Assembly (NCBI GenBank): GCA_965229345.1
Contig: OZ245872.1
Span: 992,001-1,056,000, forward strand
DNA length: 64,000 nt
Origin: PBB1 sp965229345
GTDB lineage: Bacteria > Pseudomonadota > Gammaproteobacteria > Burkholderiales > Burkholderiaceae_C
Direction: 5' to 3'
Below are positions 22,261 to 31,074 of the stretch, piece by piece; position 1 is the stretch's first letter, and the number at the start of each line of letters is the position of its first letter. The notes below the pieces were generated by a model. It saw nothing but the letters and a program-made list of their open reading frames with translations, searched no databases and was not told the origin of the DNA. The position numbers and the translations under genes were made by a program.

Positions 22261-23574
22261 ATGACCGTCCGCATCCGTCACCTGGACACATCTGCCGCCG
22301 ACTTCGCGGCCGAGTTCGAGCGCGTGCTGCACTGGTCCGCCGAAACCGACGGCGCGATCGAAGAACGCGTGGCCTCGATCCTGGCCGACGTGCAGCAGCG
22401 CGGCGATGCGGCGGTGCTCGAGTACACGCGGCGCTTCGATGGGCTGAATGCCGCGACGATCGCCTCGCTGGAAATCGGTCACGCCGAGTTGCAGGCTGCA
22501 CTGAACGCGATCACGCCGGCGCAGCGCAGCGCGCTGGAGTTTGCCGCCCATCGGGTGCGCGACTACCACCAGCGCCAGCTCGAGGCCTGTGGCCGCTCGT
22601 GGACCTACCGCGATGCCGATGGCACCTTGCTCGGCCAGAAGGTCACACCGCTGGACCGTGTGGGCATCTATGTGCCCGGCGGCAAGGCGGCGTACCCGTC
22701 CAGCGTGCTGATGAACGCGCTGCCCGCCAAGGTGGCTGGGGTCGGTGAGATCGTGATGGTGGTGCCGACGCCGAAGGGCGAGAAGAACCTGCTGGTGCTG
22801 GCCGCCGCCGCAGTGGCCGGCGCAGACCGCGTGTTCACGATCGGCGGTGCACAGGCGGTGGCGGCGCTCGCCTACGGCACCGCCACGGTACCCGCCGTCG
22901 ACAAGATCACCGGCCCGGGCAATGCCTATGTCGCCAGCGCCAAGCGCCGCGTCTTCGGCAAGGTCGGCATCGACATGATCGCCGGCCCGAGCGAAATCCT
23001 GGTGCTGGCCGATGGCAGCACGCCAGCCGACTGGGTCGCGATGGACCTGTTCAGCCAGGCCGAGCACGACGAACTGGCGCAAAGCATCCTGCTGTGCCCC
23101 GACGCGGCCTACATCGAGCGGGTGCAGATCGAGATCGACCGGCTGATCGGTGCGATGCCACGCCGCGATGTGATCCGGGCGTCGCTCGAAGGCCGGGGTG
23201 CCTTGATCCACACGCGCAGCATGGAAGAGGCCTGCGAGATCAGCAACCGCATCGCGCCCGAGCACCTCGAGGTCAGCTCGCGCGACCCGCACCGCTGGGA
23301 GCCGCTGCTCAAGCACGCGGGTGCGATCTTCCTCGGCGCCTACACCAGTGAAAGCCTGGGCGACTACTGCGCCGGGCCGAACCATGTGCTGCCGACCTCG
23401 GGCACCGCGCGCTTCTCGTCGCCGTTGGGTGTCTACGATTTCCAGAAGCGCAGCAGCCTGATCGAGGTCAGCGAGGCCGGCGCGCAGCAACTCGGCGTTG
23501 TGGCGGCGGAACTGGCTTACGGCGAAGGGCTGCAAGCCCATGCGCAAGCCGCCGAGATGCGGCTGAAACGCTGA
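22261..23574 (+). CDS. hisD: Histidinol dehydrogenase
   Basis: NAD-dependent zinc enzyme making the last two oxidations from histidinol to histidine. The 437-aa sequence has IYVPGGKAAYPSSVLMN, the dehydrogenase signature region IDMIAGPSEILVLAD, the zinc-ligand region FSQAEHDE and the catalytic EHLEV. Length matches the family. It starts 11 bases after hisG in the same operon. Confidence 0.96.
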   Translation: MTVRIRHLDTSAADFAAEFERVLHWSAETDGAIEERVASILADVQQRGDAAVLEYTRRFDGLNAATIASLEIGHAELQAALNAITPAQRSALEFAAHRVRDYHQRQLEACGRSWTYRDADGTLLGQKVTPLDRVGIYVPGGKAAYPSSVLMNALPAKVAGVGEIVMVVPTPKGEKNLLVLAAAAVAGADRVFTIGGAQAVAALAYGTATVPAVDKITGPGNAYVASAKRRVFGKVGIDMIAGPSEILVLADGSTPADWVAMDLFSQAEHDELAQSILLCPDAAYIERVQIEIDRLIGAMPRRDVIRASLEGRGALIHTRSMEEACEISNRIAPEHLEVSSRDPHRWEPLLKHAGAIFLGAYTSESLGDYCAGPNHVLPTSGTARFSSPLGVYDFQKRSSLIEVSEAGAQQLGVVAAELAYGEGLQAHAQAAEMRLKR

Positions 23575-23601
23575 GGTTGCGCTGCAGTCGAGTCGTACCC
23601 C

Positions 23602-24699
23602 ATGCCCCGCCTGACCACCGACGCCGTGATCCAACGCCACATCCGCAGCGATGTGCGCGCGATGCATGCGTATGCCGTGCAGACCAGCGACGGCCTGGTC
23701 AAGCTCGACGCGATGGAGAACCCGTTTCGCCTGCCCGAGCCCTTGCGCGCCGCGCTCGGCGCCCGCCTGGCCGAGGTGGCGATCAATCGCTACCCTGGCA
23801 GCCGCAACGACGACCTGCGTCGCGCGCTGGCCCAGCACGCCGGCCTGCCCGCGGGCTTCGACCTGATCCTGGGCAACGGGTCCGACGAATTGATCTCGAT
23901 GCTGAGCCTGGCCTGCGCGAATCCCGGCGCCAGCGTCGTCGCGCCGGTGCCGGGCTTCGTGATGTACGACGTGTCGGCGCGACTGCAGGGCCTGCGCTCG
24001 ATCAGCGTGCCGCTGACCGCCGACTTCGAGCTCGACGAGGCCGCGATGCTCGCCGCGATGGCCGAGCACCAGCCGGCCATCGTCTACATCGCCTACCCGA
24101 ACAACCCGACCGCCAACCTGTTCGACGACGCGATCATCGAGCGCTTGATCGAGGCCGCGCCCGGGCTGGTCGTGATCGACGAGGCCTACCAGCCGTTCGC
24201 CTCGCGCAGCTACATCGACCGCGTGGCGCGCCACGGCCATGTGCTGATCATGCGCACGCTGAGCAAGTTCGGTCTGGCGGGCGTGCGGCTGGGCTACCTG
24301 ATGGGGCCGCAGGCGCTGATCGCCGAGATCGACAAGGTGCGCCCGCCGTACAACGTCAGCGTGCTGAACTGCGAGGCCGCGCTGTTCGCGCTGGAACACG
24401 CCGACGAGTTCGATCGCCAGGCGGCGGTGCTGCGCAGCGAGCGGGCCCAGCTGATGTCTGCCTTGCAGGCGTTGCCCGGCGTGCATCCGTATCCGAGCGA
24501 GGCGAACATGATCCTCACGCGTGTGCCGGATGCGACAGCGCTGTTCGCTGCGTTGAGGCTGCGCGGCATCCTGGTCAAGAATGTCTCGAATCTGCACCCC
24601 TTGCTGGCCAACTGTCTGCGTTTGACGGTCGGCACGCCGGAAGAAAATACCCTGCTGATGACTGCCTTGACCTCCGCCCTGGAAGCGAGCCCACGATGA
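23602..24699 (+). CDS. hisC: Histidinol-phosphate aminotransferase
   Basis: PLP enzyme converting imidazole acetol-phosphate to histidinol phosphate. The 365-aa protein has NRYPG, GNGSDELI, YPNNPT and the PLP-binding lysine K222 in RTLSKFGLAG. Its stop overlaps the hisB start (ATGA), indicating translational coupling. Position in the his operon supports HisC over other class II-type aminotransferases. Confidence 0.95.
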   Translation: MPRLTTDAVIQRHIRSDVRAMHAYAVQTSDGLVKLDAMENPFRLPEPLRAALGARLAEVAINRYPGSRNDDLRRALAQHAGLPAGFDLILGNGSDELISMLSLACANPGASVVAPVPGFVMYDVSARLQGLRSISVPLTADFELDEAAMLAAMAEHQPAIVYIAYPNNPTANLFDDAIIERLIEAAPGLVVIDEAYQPFASRSYIDRVARHGHVLIMRTLSKFGLAGVRLGYLMGPQALIAEIDKVRPPYNVSVLNCEAALFALEHADEFDRQAAVLRSERAQLMSALQALPGVHPYPSEANMILTRVPDATALFAALRLRGILVKNVSNLHPLLANCLRLTVGTPEENTLLMTALTSALEASPR

Positions 24700-25316
24700 G
24701 TTCAGACACCGCGGCCCCGGCCGCCCCGCACCGCGTGGCGGAGGTGACGCGTCACACCGCCGAAACACAGATCCGTGTGGCCATCGATCTCGATGGCAGC
24801 GGGGTCTCGAAGCTGGTGACCGGCATCGGCTTCTTCGACCACATGCTCGACCAGATCGCGCGCCACGGGCTGATCGATCTGGACATCGAGGCGAAGGGCG
24901 ATCTGCACATCGACGGGCACCACACCGTGGAAGACATCGGCATCACGCTGGGGCAGGCGATGGCGAAGGCGGTCGGCGACAAGCGCGGGCTGCGCCGCTA
25001 CGGTCATGCCTATGTGCCGCTCGATGAGGCGCTGTCGCGGGTCGTGATCGATTTTTCCGGCCGGCCTGGCCTGCACATGCGCGTCGATTTCAAGAGCGGC
25101 ATGATCGGCGCGCTCGACACGCAGCTGGTGTACGAGTTTTTTCAGGGCTTCGTGAACCACGCCAACGTCAGCCTGCACATCGACAACCTGCACGGCGACA
25201 ACGCACACCACCAATGCGAAACCATCTTCAAGGCGTTTGCCCGGGCGATGCGCATGGCGCTGGAGATCGATCCGCGCATGGGCGATGTGATCCCGTCGAC
25301 CAAAGGCAGCTTGTGA
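24696..25316 (+). CDS. hisB: Imidazoleglycerol-phosphate dehydratase
   Basis: Monofunctional dehydratase of histidine synthesis, without the phosphatase domain fused in enterobacteria. The 206-aa product has the manganese-binding signatures FFDHMLDQIARHG and DGHHTVEDIGI, repeated near the C-terminus as GDNAHHQCE. The frame is open far upstream in hisC, but the ATG at 24696 in the ATGA overlap is the family start. hisH follows after 10 bases. Confidence 0.95.
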   Translation: MSSDTAAPAAPHRVAEVTRHTAETQIRVAIDLDGSGVSKLVTGIGFFDHMLDQIARHGLIDLDIEAKGDLHIDGHHTVEDIGITLGQAMAKAVGDKRGLRRYGHAYVPLDEALSRVVIDFSGRPGLHMRVDFKSGMIGALDTQLVYEFFQGFVNHANVSLHIDNLHGDNAHHQCETIFKAFARAMRMALEIDPRMGDVIPSTKGSL

Positions 25317-25326
25317 AGGGGATGGC

Positions 25327-25986
25327 GTGAGTCGAGTGGTGGCCGTGGTCGACTACGGCATGGGGAATCTGCGCTCGGTGTCACAGGCCGTGATGCACGT
25401 GGCGGCAGGCTCGGGCCTGGAAGTGAAAGTCACTGCCGACCCGGACGTCGTCTACGCCGCCGAGCGCGTGGTGCTGCCCGGACAGGGTGCAATGCCTGAC
25501 TGCATGCGCCAATTGCGCGACTCGGGGTTGAAGGAGGCGGTGCTCGATGCGGCCGCGCGCAAGCCGTTGCTCGGGGTGTGCGTGGGCATGCAGATGCTGC
25601 TCTCGCGCAGCGAGGAGGGCCCGGCAGGCATCGGCACGCCAGGCCTGTCGCTGATCCCGGGCGAGGTGATCCGCTTTCAACTCGAGGGCCAGTTGCAACC
25701 CGACGGCAGTCGCTACAAGGTGCCGCAGATGGGCTGGAATCAGGTGATCCAGGCTCGCCCGCACCCTTTATGGGCGAGCGTGCCGGACGGCGCCAGCTTC
25801 TATTTCGTGCACAGTTTCTATGCGCGCCCGACCGATCCGCGCCACAGCCTGGGCGAAACCGACTACGGACATCGCTTTACCTGCGCGCTGGGGCGGGATA
25901 ATATTTTTGCGACGCAGTTCCATCCGGAAAAAAGCGCGACGCATGGTCTGACCCTGTATCGCAACTTTCTCTTTTGGAATCCCTGA
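25327..25986 (+). CDS. hisH: Imidazole glycerol phosphate synthase, glutaminase subunit
   Basis: Class I glutamine amidotransferase that supplies ammonia to HisF. The 219-aa protein has the nucleophile C85 in GVCVGMQMLL and the His-Glu pair in FHPEKS near the C-terminus; the N-terminal VDYGMGNLRS is characteristic. Translation starts at GTG. hisA follows after 77 bases. Confidence 0.95.
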   Translation: MSRVVAVVDYGMGNLRSVSQAVMHVAAGSGLEVKVTADPDVVYAAERVVLPGQGAMPDCMRQLRDSGLKEAVLDAAARKPLLGVCVGMQMLLSRSEEGPAGIGTPGLSLIPGEVIRFQLEGQLQPDGSRYKVPQMGWNQVIQARPHPLWASVPDGASFYFVHSFYARPTDPRHSLGETDYGHRFTCALGRDNIFATQFHPEKSATHGLTLYRNFLFWNP

Positions 25987-26063
25987 TCCCCAAGATCCGC
26001 TGCGCAGGCCTTGGTTCTGCGGCGCATCCGTGCCCCTGATTTCTTCAACTGTTTGTTCCGGTC

Positions 26064-26807
26064 ATGTTGCTCATTCCTGCGATCGATCTCAAAGACGGCA
26101 AATGTGTGCGCCTCAAACAGGGGGACATGAGCAACTCGACAACCTTCGGTGAAGACCCTGCGGCGATGGCCCGGCGCTGGGTCGATGCGGGCGCGCGGCG
26201 TCTGCATCTGGTCGATCTGAACGGCGCGTTTGCCGGCAAGCCGGTCAATGAGCCGGCGATCAAGGCGATCCTCGCCGAAGTGGGTGATGAGATCCCGGTT
26301 CAGCTGGGCGGCGGCATCCGCGATCTCGACACCATCGAGCGCTACCTGGACGATGGCCTGAGCTTCATCATCATCGGCACCGCCGCGGTCAAGAACCCGG
26401 GCTTCCTGCGCGACGCCTGCAGCGCGTTCGGCGGCCACATCATCGTGGGCCTCGATGCCAAGGACGGCAAGGTCGCCACCGACGGCTGGAGCAAGCTGAC
26501 GGGCCACGAGGTCATCGACCTGGCCAAGAAGTTCGAGGATTACGGCGTCGAAGGGGTGATCTACACCGACATCGGTCGCGACGGCATGTTGTCGGGCATC
26601 AATATCGACGCGACGGTGAAGCTGGCGCAGGCGTTGACGATCCCGGTCATCGCTTCAGGCGGGTTGAGCAATCTGGCCGACATCGAGCGGCTGTGTGCGG
26701 TCGAGTTTGAAGGCATCGACGGTGTCATCTGCGGCCGGGCGATCTACACCGGCGATCTCGATTTCGCTGTCGCCCAGGCCCGCGCCGACGAGCTGAACGG
26801 GGACTGA
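26064..26807 (+). CDS. hisA: ProFAR isomerase
   Basis: A 247-aa TIM-barrel that opens the ribosyl ring of ProFAR by an Amadori rearrangement. The N-terminal IPAIDLKDGKCVRL has the catalytic Asp8, and YTDIGRDGMLSGIN carries the second catalytic Asp. The paralogous relationship with the downstream HisF is visible in both halves. It is spaced 54 bases from hisF. Confidence 0.96.
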   Translation: MLLIPAIDLKDGKCVRLKQGDMSNSTTFGEDPAAMARRWVDAGARRLHLVDLNGAFAGKPVNEPAIKAILAEVGDEIPVQLGGGIRDLDTIERYLDDGLSFIIIGTAAVKNPGFLRDACSAFGGHIIVGLDAKDGKVATDGWSKLTGHEVIDLAKKFEDYGVEGVIYTDIGRDGMLSGINIDATVKLAQALTIPVIASGGLSNLADIERLCAVEFEGIDGVICGRAIYTGDLDFAVAQARADELNGD

Positions 26808-26861
26808 CCCGGGCGATTCCCTTTCTCCGCGACGCCCTGCGATGGCAGACGGCGATTTCAG

Positions 26862-27641
26862 ATGCTTTCCAAGCGAATCATTCCCTGCCTCGATGTGACT
26901 GGCGGTCGCGTCGTCAAAGGTGTCAATTTCGTCGAGCTGCGCGATGCCGGTGACCCGGTGGAAATCGCCGCGCGCTACAACGAGCAGGGCGCCGACGAGC
27001 TGACCTTCCTGGACATCACCGCCACCAGCGACGGGCGCGACCTGATCCTGCACATCATCGAGGCGGTGGCGTCGCAGGTGTTCATCCCGCTGACGGTCGG
27101 CGGCGGCGTGCGCTCGGTGGAAGATGTGCGGCGACTGCTCAATGCCGGTGCCGACAAGGTCAGTTTCAACTCGGCCGCCGTGGCCAACCCGCAGCTGATC
27201 CGCGATGCATCCGCGCGCTACGGCGCGCAGTGCATCGTCGTCGCAATCGATGCCAAGCGCCGGAGCGGTGATGATCTCGCCGCGCGTGGCCCCGGCTGGG
27301 ACGTCTATACCCATGGCGGGCGCAAGAACACCGGCCTGGATGCGGTCGACTGGGCCGCGCAGATGGCCGAACACGGCGCCGGCGAGATCCTGTTGACCAG
27401 CATGGACCGCGACGGCACCAAATCCGGCTTCGACCTCGAGCTCACACGCGCGGTCAGCGACCGCGTGGCGGTGCCGGTGATCGCCTCGGGGGGCGTCGGT
27501 GCGCTGGAGCATTTGTCAGAAGGCATCCGCATCGGCGGTGCCGACGCGGTGCTCGCTGCCAGCATCTTCCATTACGGTGAATTCACCGTGGGCCAGGCCA
27601 AGGCGCTGATGGCACGCGACGGCATCCCGGTGCGTCTGTGA
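26862..27641 (+). CDS. hisF: Imidazole glycerol phosphate synthase, cyclase subunit
   Basis: TIM-barrel cyclase that, with HisH, makes imidazole glycerol phosphate and AICAR. The 259-aa sequence has IIPCLDVTGGRVVKG with catalytic Asp11 and the second Asp in IDAKRRSG, and ends LMARDGIPVRL as usual. Its stop overlaps the start of rsmD by one base (TGATG). In most related genomes hisI and hisE come next; here they do not. Confidence 0.96.
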   Translation: MLSKRIIPCLDVTGGRVVKGVNFVELRDAGDPVEIAARYNEQGADELTFLDITATSDGRDLILHIIEAVASQVFIPLTVGGGVRSVEDVRRLLNAGADKVSFNSAAVANPQLIRDASARYGAQCIVVAIDAKRRSGDDLAARGPGWDVYTHGGRKNTGLDAVDWAAQMAEHGAGEILLTSMDRDGTKSGFDLELTRAVSDRVAVPVIASGGVGALEHLSEGIRIGGADAVLAASIFHYGEFTVGQAKALMARDGIPVRL

Positions 27642-28339
27642 TGGCGGGCACCAAGCAGAAAGAGGGTCCTCGTTTTGGGAGTCGCGCGTTCGCCGAGGTG
27701 CCTTCCCGCAAGAAGGCGGCCGTAAAGAAGCCAACCGTGTCGCCCGACATCGCCTCGCTGCCACGCGAGGTGCGCATCATCGGCGGCGAATGGAAGCGCA
27801 GCAAGCTGCCGGTCGGCCTGCTGCCAGGCCTGCGTCCGACGCCTGACCGTGTGCGTGAGACGCTGTTCAACTGGCTGGGCGCCGACCTCACCGGCTGGCG
27901 CTGCCTCGATGCTTTCGCGGGCAGTGGTGCGCTGGGCTTCGAGGCTGCATCGCGTGGCGCTGCCTCGGTGGTGCTGATCGAGCGCGAGGTTCGGCAGGCC
28001 CGCAGCCTCGAGGAGTCGAAGCTGCGCCTGAAGGCCGACAGATTGCAGGTGGTGACCACCGATGCCTTGTCCTGGATGCGCCGCAGCGCGCCGGATGCCT
28101 TCGAGCTGGTGTTCGTCGATCCACCGTACGACAGCGATCTGCTGACGCCCGCGCTGGCCGCTGCGTCTCGCCTGGTGGTGGAGGGCGGCTACATCTACCT
28201 GGAAGCTGCGCATTCCTACCGCGCCGAGGACCTCGCGCCGCTGAATTTGACCGTGTACCGGCACCTGCACGCTGGCCGGGTCCATGCTCACTTGTTGCGC
28301 CGCATCAGCGGTGACTACACTGCGGCCCACACCACGTGA
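27641..28339 (+). CDS. rsmD: 16S rRNA (guanine966-N2)-methyltransferase
   Basis: SAM-dependent enzyme that methylates G966 of 16S rRNA during 30S assembly. The 232-aa product has a basic N-terminal extension of about 45 residues, then RIIGGEWKRSKL, the SAM loop LDAFAGSGALGFEAASRG and the catalytic DPPY motif (VFVDPPYDSD). The ATG overlaps the hisF stop by one base. coaD follows after 13 bases, as in many bacteria. Confidence 0.92.
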   Translation: MAGTKQKEGPRFGSRAFAEVPSRKKAAVKKPTVSPDIASLPREVRIIGGEWKRSKLPVGLLPGLRPTPDRVRETLFNWLGADLTGWRCLDAFAGSGALGFEAASRGAASVVLIEREVRQARSLEESKLRLKADRLQVVTTDALSWMRRSAPDAFELVFVDPPYDSDLLTPALAAASRLVVEGGYIYLEAAHSYRAEDLAPLNLTVYRHLHAGRVHAHLLRRISGDYTAAHTT

Positions 28340-28352
28340 CCAGGAGCGCCGA

Positions 28353-28862
28353 ATGACCTCCGTGACCCGACTGACGGCCATCTATCCCGGCACTTTCGAT
28401 CCGATGACGCTGGGTCACGAAGATCTGATGCGACGCGCCAGTCGATTGTTCGAGCGGTTGATCGTCGCGGTGGCGGCCGGGCACCACAAGCGCACGATGT
28501 TCACCATCGAGGAGCGGCTCGAAATTGCGCAGGAACTCGCGCGCAAGCACCCCAACGTCGAGGTGGTCGCCTTTCGTGGGCTGCTGCGCGACTTTGTCGT
28601 CGGCATTGGCGGCAAGGTGGTGGTGCGCGGCCTGCGTGCGGTGAGCGACTTCGAGTACGAGTTCCAGATGGCCGGCATGAATCGCCAGCTGATGCCCGAT
28701 GTGGAAACCGTCTTCCTGACGCCGAGCGACCAGTACCAGTTCGTTTCCGGCACCTTCGTCAGGGAGATCGCGATCTTGGGCGGCGACGTTTCCAAGTTTG
28801 TGTCACCGTTGGTGCTGGGTCGGCTGCGCGCACGCGTCAGCCTGCAGTACCCGGAAGCCTGA
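28353..28862 (+). CDS. coaD: Phosphopantetheine adenylyltransferase
   Basis: Penultimate step of coenzyme A synthesis. The 169-aa protein has the nucleotidyl-transferase motif YPGTFDPMTLGHEDL (T/HxGH type), the VVVRGLRAVSDFEYE region and the C-terminal VREIAILGGDVS. The ATG at 28353 is preceded by CAGGAGCG. It forms a compact rsmD-coaD-ferredoxin unit. Confidence 0.95.
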   Translation: MTSVTRLTAIYPGTFDPMTLGHEDLMRRASRLFERLIVAVAAGHHKRTMFTIEERLEIAQELARKHPNVEVVAFRGLLRDFVVGIGGKVVVRGLRAVSDFEYEFQMAGMNRQLMPDVETVFLTPSDQYQFVSGTFVREIAILGGDVSKFVSPLVLGRLRARVSLQYPEA

Positions 28863-28880
28863 ACCCATCTGATTGTCGCC

Positions 28881-29159
28881 ATGGCCTTGCTGATCACCGA
28901 CGAATGCATCAACTGCGACGTGTGCGAGCCCGAGTGCCCGAACGCGGCCATTTCGATGGGGGTGGAGATCTATCAGATCGACCCGGCCAAATGCACCGAA
29001 TGCGTCGGCCACTTCGACGAGCCGCAATGCGTACAGGTGTGCCCGGTGGCCTGCATTCCGATCAACCCGGCGCATGTCGAGTCGAATGAGTCCTTGTGGG
29101 CCAAGTACCGACGGTTGCAGGCAGACGCCGCCTCTGCCGGAACATCGGCGGCCGGCTGA
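28881..29159 (+). CDS. 2[4Fe-4S] ferredoxin (YfhL-type)
   Basis: A 92-aa ferredoxin with two cysteine sets: CINCDVCEPECP and the longer CTECVGHFDEPQCVQVCP, the insertion being typical of the Alvin/YfhL group with very low-potential clusters. It follows coaD after 18 bases, a common Burkholderiales order. The electron partner is unknown. Confidence 0.93.
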   Translation: MALLITDECINCDVCEPECPNAAISMGVEIYQIDPAKCTECVGHFDEPQCVQVCPVACIPINPAHVESNESLWAKYRRLQADAASAGTSAAG

Positions 29160-29178
29160 GGGCCGGCGAGGGCTGGGT

Positions 29179-29607
29179 TCAGTTGCGCGGTTGCGCCAGA
29201 ACGGCTTCCTGCGTTGACTTGGGTGCACGGCGATGGGCCGCTTGAGAGGCAAGGCGCAGCCGCCTCTTGGCCTTTGCCTGCGCGCTGGGTTGGCTCGCTT
29301 TCGTCGATACCTTCTTAGTCGGGGCACCGAAGCTGCCTGCGCGGCTCGGCCGAGCCGCCGCTTCGCTGGCGAGTCGGTCTCGTTCCAGTGACTCGGCCAG
29401 TGCCACGGTGCGCTCGTTCACTTGCAGGGCCTGCAAGCGCTGCTCGTCGCTGCGGGCGTCGGTCCGTTCGATGCGCCGACCGTCGGAACACGGCACGTGT
29501 GAATAGGTGGTGCCGTTGGGGCCGCAGCGGTAGATGTCTTGCGCCAGCGCTGGGGTGGTCAGTACGGCCATCACCCAACTGGCGATGCATGCGCTGCGCA
29601 GTGTCAT
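29179..29607 (-). CDS. DUF4124-like exported basic protein
   Basis: A 142-aa protein with a signal peptide (cleavage about residue 22, TPALA-QD), a short domain resembling DUF4124 (IYRCGPNGTTYSHVPC with two cysteines) and a coiled-coil-prone, Arg/Lys/Ala-rich C-terminal half. No enzymatic motif is visible. Its start overlaps the pth stop (ATGA), so it is translated from the pth transcript. Confidence 0.75.
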   Translation of the reverse strand: MTLRSACIASWVMAVLTTPALAQDIYRCGPNGTTYSHVPCSDGRRIERTDARSDEQRLQALQVNERTVALAESLERDRLASEAAARPSRAGSFGAPTKKVSTKASQPSAQAKAKRRLRLASQAAHRRAPKSTQEAVLAQPRN

Positions 29608-30221
29608 GGCAAAGGTCCTCCGGATGCATCGGATGGCTTCTTGGGCTTGGGCGGCCGGGCGTGGATCTTCAGCATCGCGCGCGCCATGTCACCTGCGATC
29701 AGCAGATCGAGGGCCCCCAGCGCCTGGGTGATGCTCTGATCGATCGCTTCGCGCTCTGCCGCGGGTGGCTTGCGCAGCACGTGGTTGATGACTTCCGCCT
29801 TGACGCCGGGGTGGCCGATACCCAGACGCAGCCGCCAGAAGTCGGGTGAACCGATCTGAGCCTGGATGTCCTTCAGGCCGTTGTGCCCGGCATGGCTGCC
29901 ACCGAGCTTCATCTTCATCTGCCCGGGCATCAGATCGAGCTCGTCGTGTGCGACGAGGATCTCCTGCGGTGCGATCTTGAAGAAGCGCGCCAGCGGTGCC
30001 ACCGATTTGCCCGAGAGGTTCATGAAGGTCATCGGCTCCAGCAGCCACAGCGGGCCCTCGGGCAGCTGGACGCGCGCGACCAATCCAACGTACGACCGAT
30101 CAGGGACCAGGGTTGTCTTGAGCTGGCGCGCCACCTCGTCGATGAACCAGAAGCCCGCGTTGTGCCGCGTGTGCTCGTATTCCGCCCCAGGATTGCCCAG
30201 GCCCACCATCAGTCGGATCAT
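29604..30221 (-). CDS. pth: Peptidyl-tRNA hydrolase
   Basis: Cleaves peptidyl-tRNA released from stalled ribosomes. The 205-aa protein has VGLGNPGAEYEHTRHNAGFW with catalytic H20, the LEPMTFMNLSG motif and the HDELDLMPG segment with the catalytic Asp. A Lys/Pro-rich tail follows the domain. It lies downstream of rplY on the same strand, separated by an intrinsic terminator, so it may also have its own promoter. Confidence 0.95.
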   Translation of the reverse strand: MIRLMVGLGNPGAEYEHTRHNAGFWFIDEVARQLKTTLVPDRSYVGLVARVQLPEGPLWLLEPMTFMNLSGKSVAPLARFFKIAPQEILVAHDELDLMPGQMKMKLGGSHAGHNGLKDIQAQIGSPDFWRLRLGIGHPGVKAEVINHVLRKPPAAEREAIDQSITQALGALDLLIAGDMARAMLKIHARPPKPKKPSDASGGPLP

Positions 30222-30250
30222 GTCTTGATTATCGATTTCACACGCCCATG

Positions 30251-30274
30251 AAAAAGCCCCACCGTGGTGGGGCT
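30251..30274 (-). terminator. Intrinsic terminator after rplY
   Basis: On the minus strand AGCCCCACC / GGTGGGGCT forms a 9-bp palindrome immediately followed by TTTTT. It lies 44 bases past the rplY stop and ahead of pth, and should end most prs-rplY transcripts. Confidence 0.85.
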
Positions 30275-30317
30275 CCGAAGAGGGACGGTGGCAGGAGCGC
30301 AGGGCCCCGGCGTTGTC

Positions 30318-30962
30318 TTACTTCTTGTTTTGCTTTTCGGTCTTCTTGCCCTTGGTCGGGGCGGCTGCGGCTGCGGCCACCACCACCGGTGCGGCTTCCT
30401 CTTCAGCCGACAGAACCGATGCGGACACCAGCACCGGGTTCGGCTTGCCCTGCGTCATGACCTTGATGCCGGCAGGCAGCGAGATGTCATTCACGTGCAG
30501 CGACTGGCCCTTGACGAGCTGACCCAGGTCCACCGTCAGGAACTCAGGCAACTGCGAGGCCAGGCACTGGATACGCAGTTCGGTGACGATGTGGTTGACC
30601 ACGCACTTGTCGACCTTCACCGCCGGGGACTCTTCCTCGTTGATGTAGTGCAGCGGCACCTTCTTCGTGATTTTGGTGGTGGCATCGACACGCTGGAAGT
30701 CGATGTGCAACACGATCGGGCGGAACGGGTGCAGTTGATAGTCACGCAGCAGCACCTGCTCGGACTTGCCCGCCAGTTCCATCTCGAGGATGGACGAGTG
30801 GAAGGCTTCCTTCTTCAACGCGAAGAACAGGGCGTTGTGATCGAGTTCGATCATGGCAGGCGCGCCAGCGCCATAGACGATCCCGGGAACCTTGTCGGCG
30901 TTGCGCAGGCGGCGGCTCGCTCCGGTCCCCTGCAACGTACGCTCGAATGCGACGAATTTCAT
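30318..30962 (-). CDS. rplY: 50S ribosomal protein L25, long (Ctc/TL5) form
   Basis: 5S rRNA-binding ribosomal protein. The 214-aa product has the N-terminal L25 domain (about 1-95, RTLQGTGASRRLRNADKVPGIVYG) and the C-terminal TL5/Ctc domain, ending in an Ala- and Lys-rich tail. The start has a loose spacing to a weak ribosome-binding site. It lies downstream of prs on the same strand, and is followed by a clear terminator. Confidence 0.95.
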   Translation of the reverse strand: MKFVAFERTLQGTGASRRLRNADKVPGIVYGAGAPAMIELDHNALFFALKKEAFHSSILEMELAGKSEQVLLRDYQLHPFRPIVLHIDFQRVDATTKITKKVPLHYINEEESPAVKVDKCVVNHIVTELRIQCLASQLPEFLTVDLGQLVKGQSLHVNDISLPAGIKVMTQGKPNPVLVSASVLSAEEEAAPVVVAAAAAAPTKGKKTEKQNKK

Positions 30963-31074
30963 GTTGACTCCAAAAGATGAGAAGCCCCGCGACCAGGTGC
31001 TTCAGTACTTCAAAAAGCAGACCTTGCGGCCCGCATGAACACCCGGCCTGTCGGCCGGCTGCTTGGTTCGACGC

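Noticed and set aside
22120..24768. 882-aa minus-strand open frame over hisG-hisC
   Set aside because: It is an antisense shadow in GC-rich coding DNA; the + strand carries intact hisD and hisC with all motifs, and the minus product has no recognisable domain and is rich in His/Arg/Gln.
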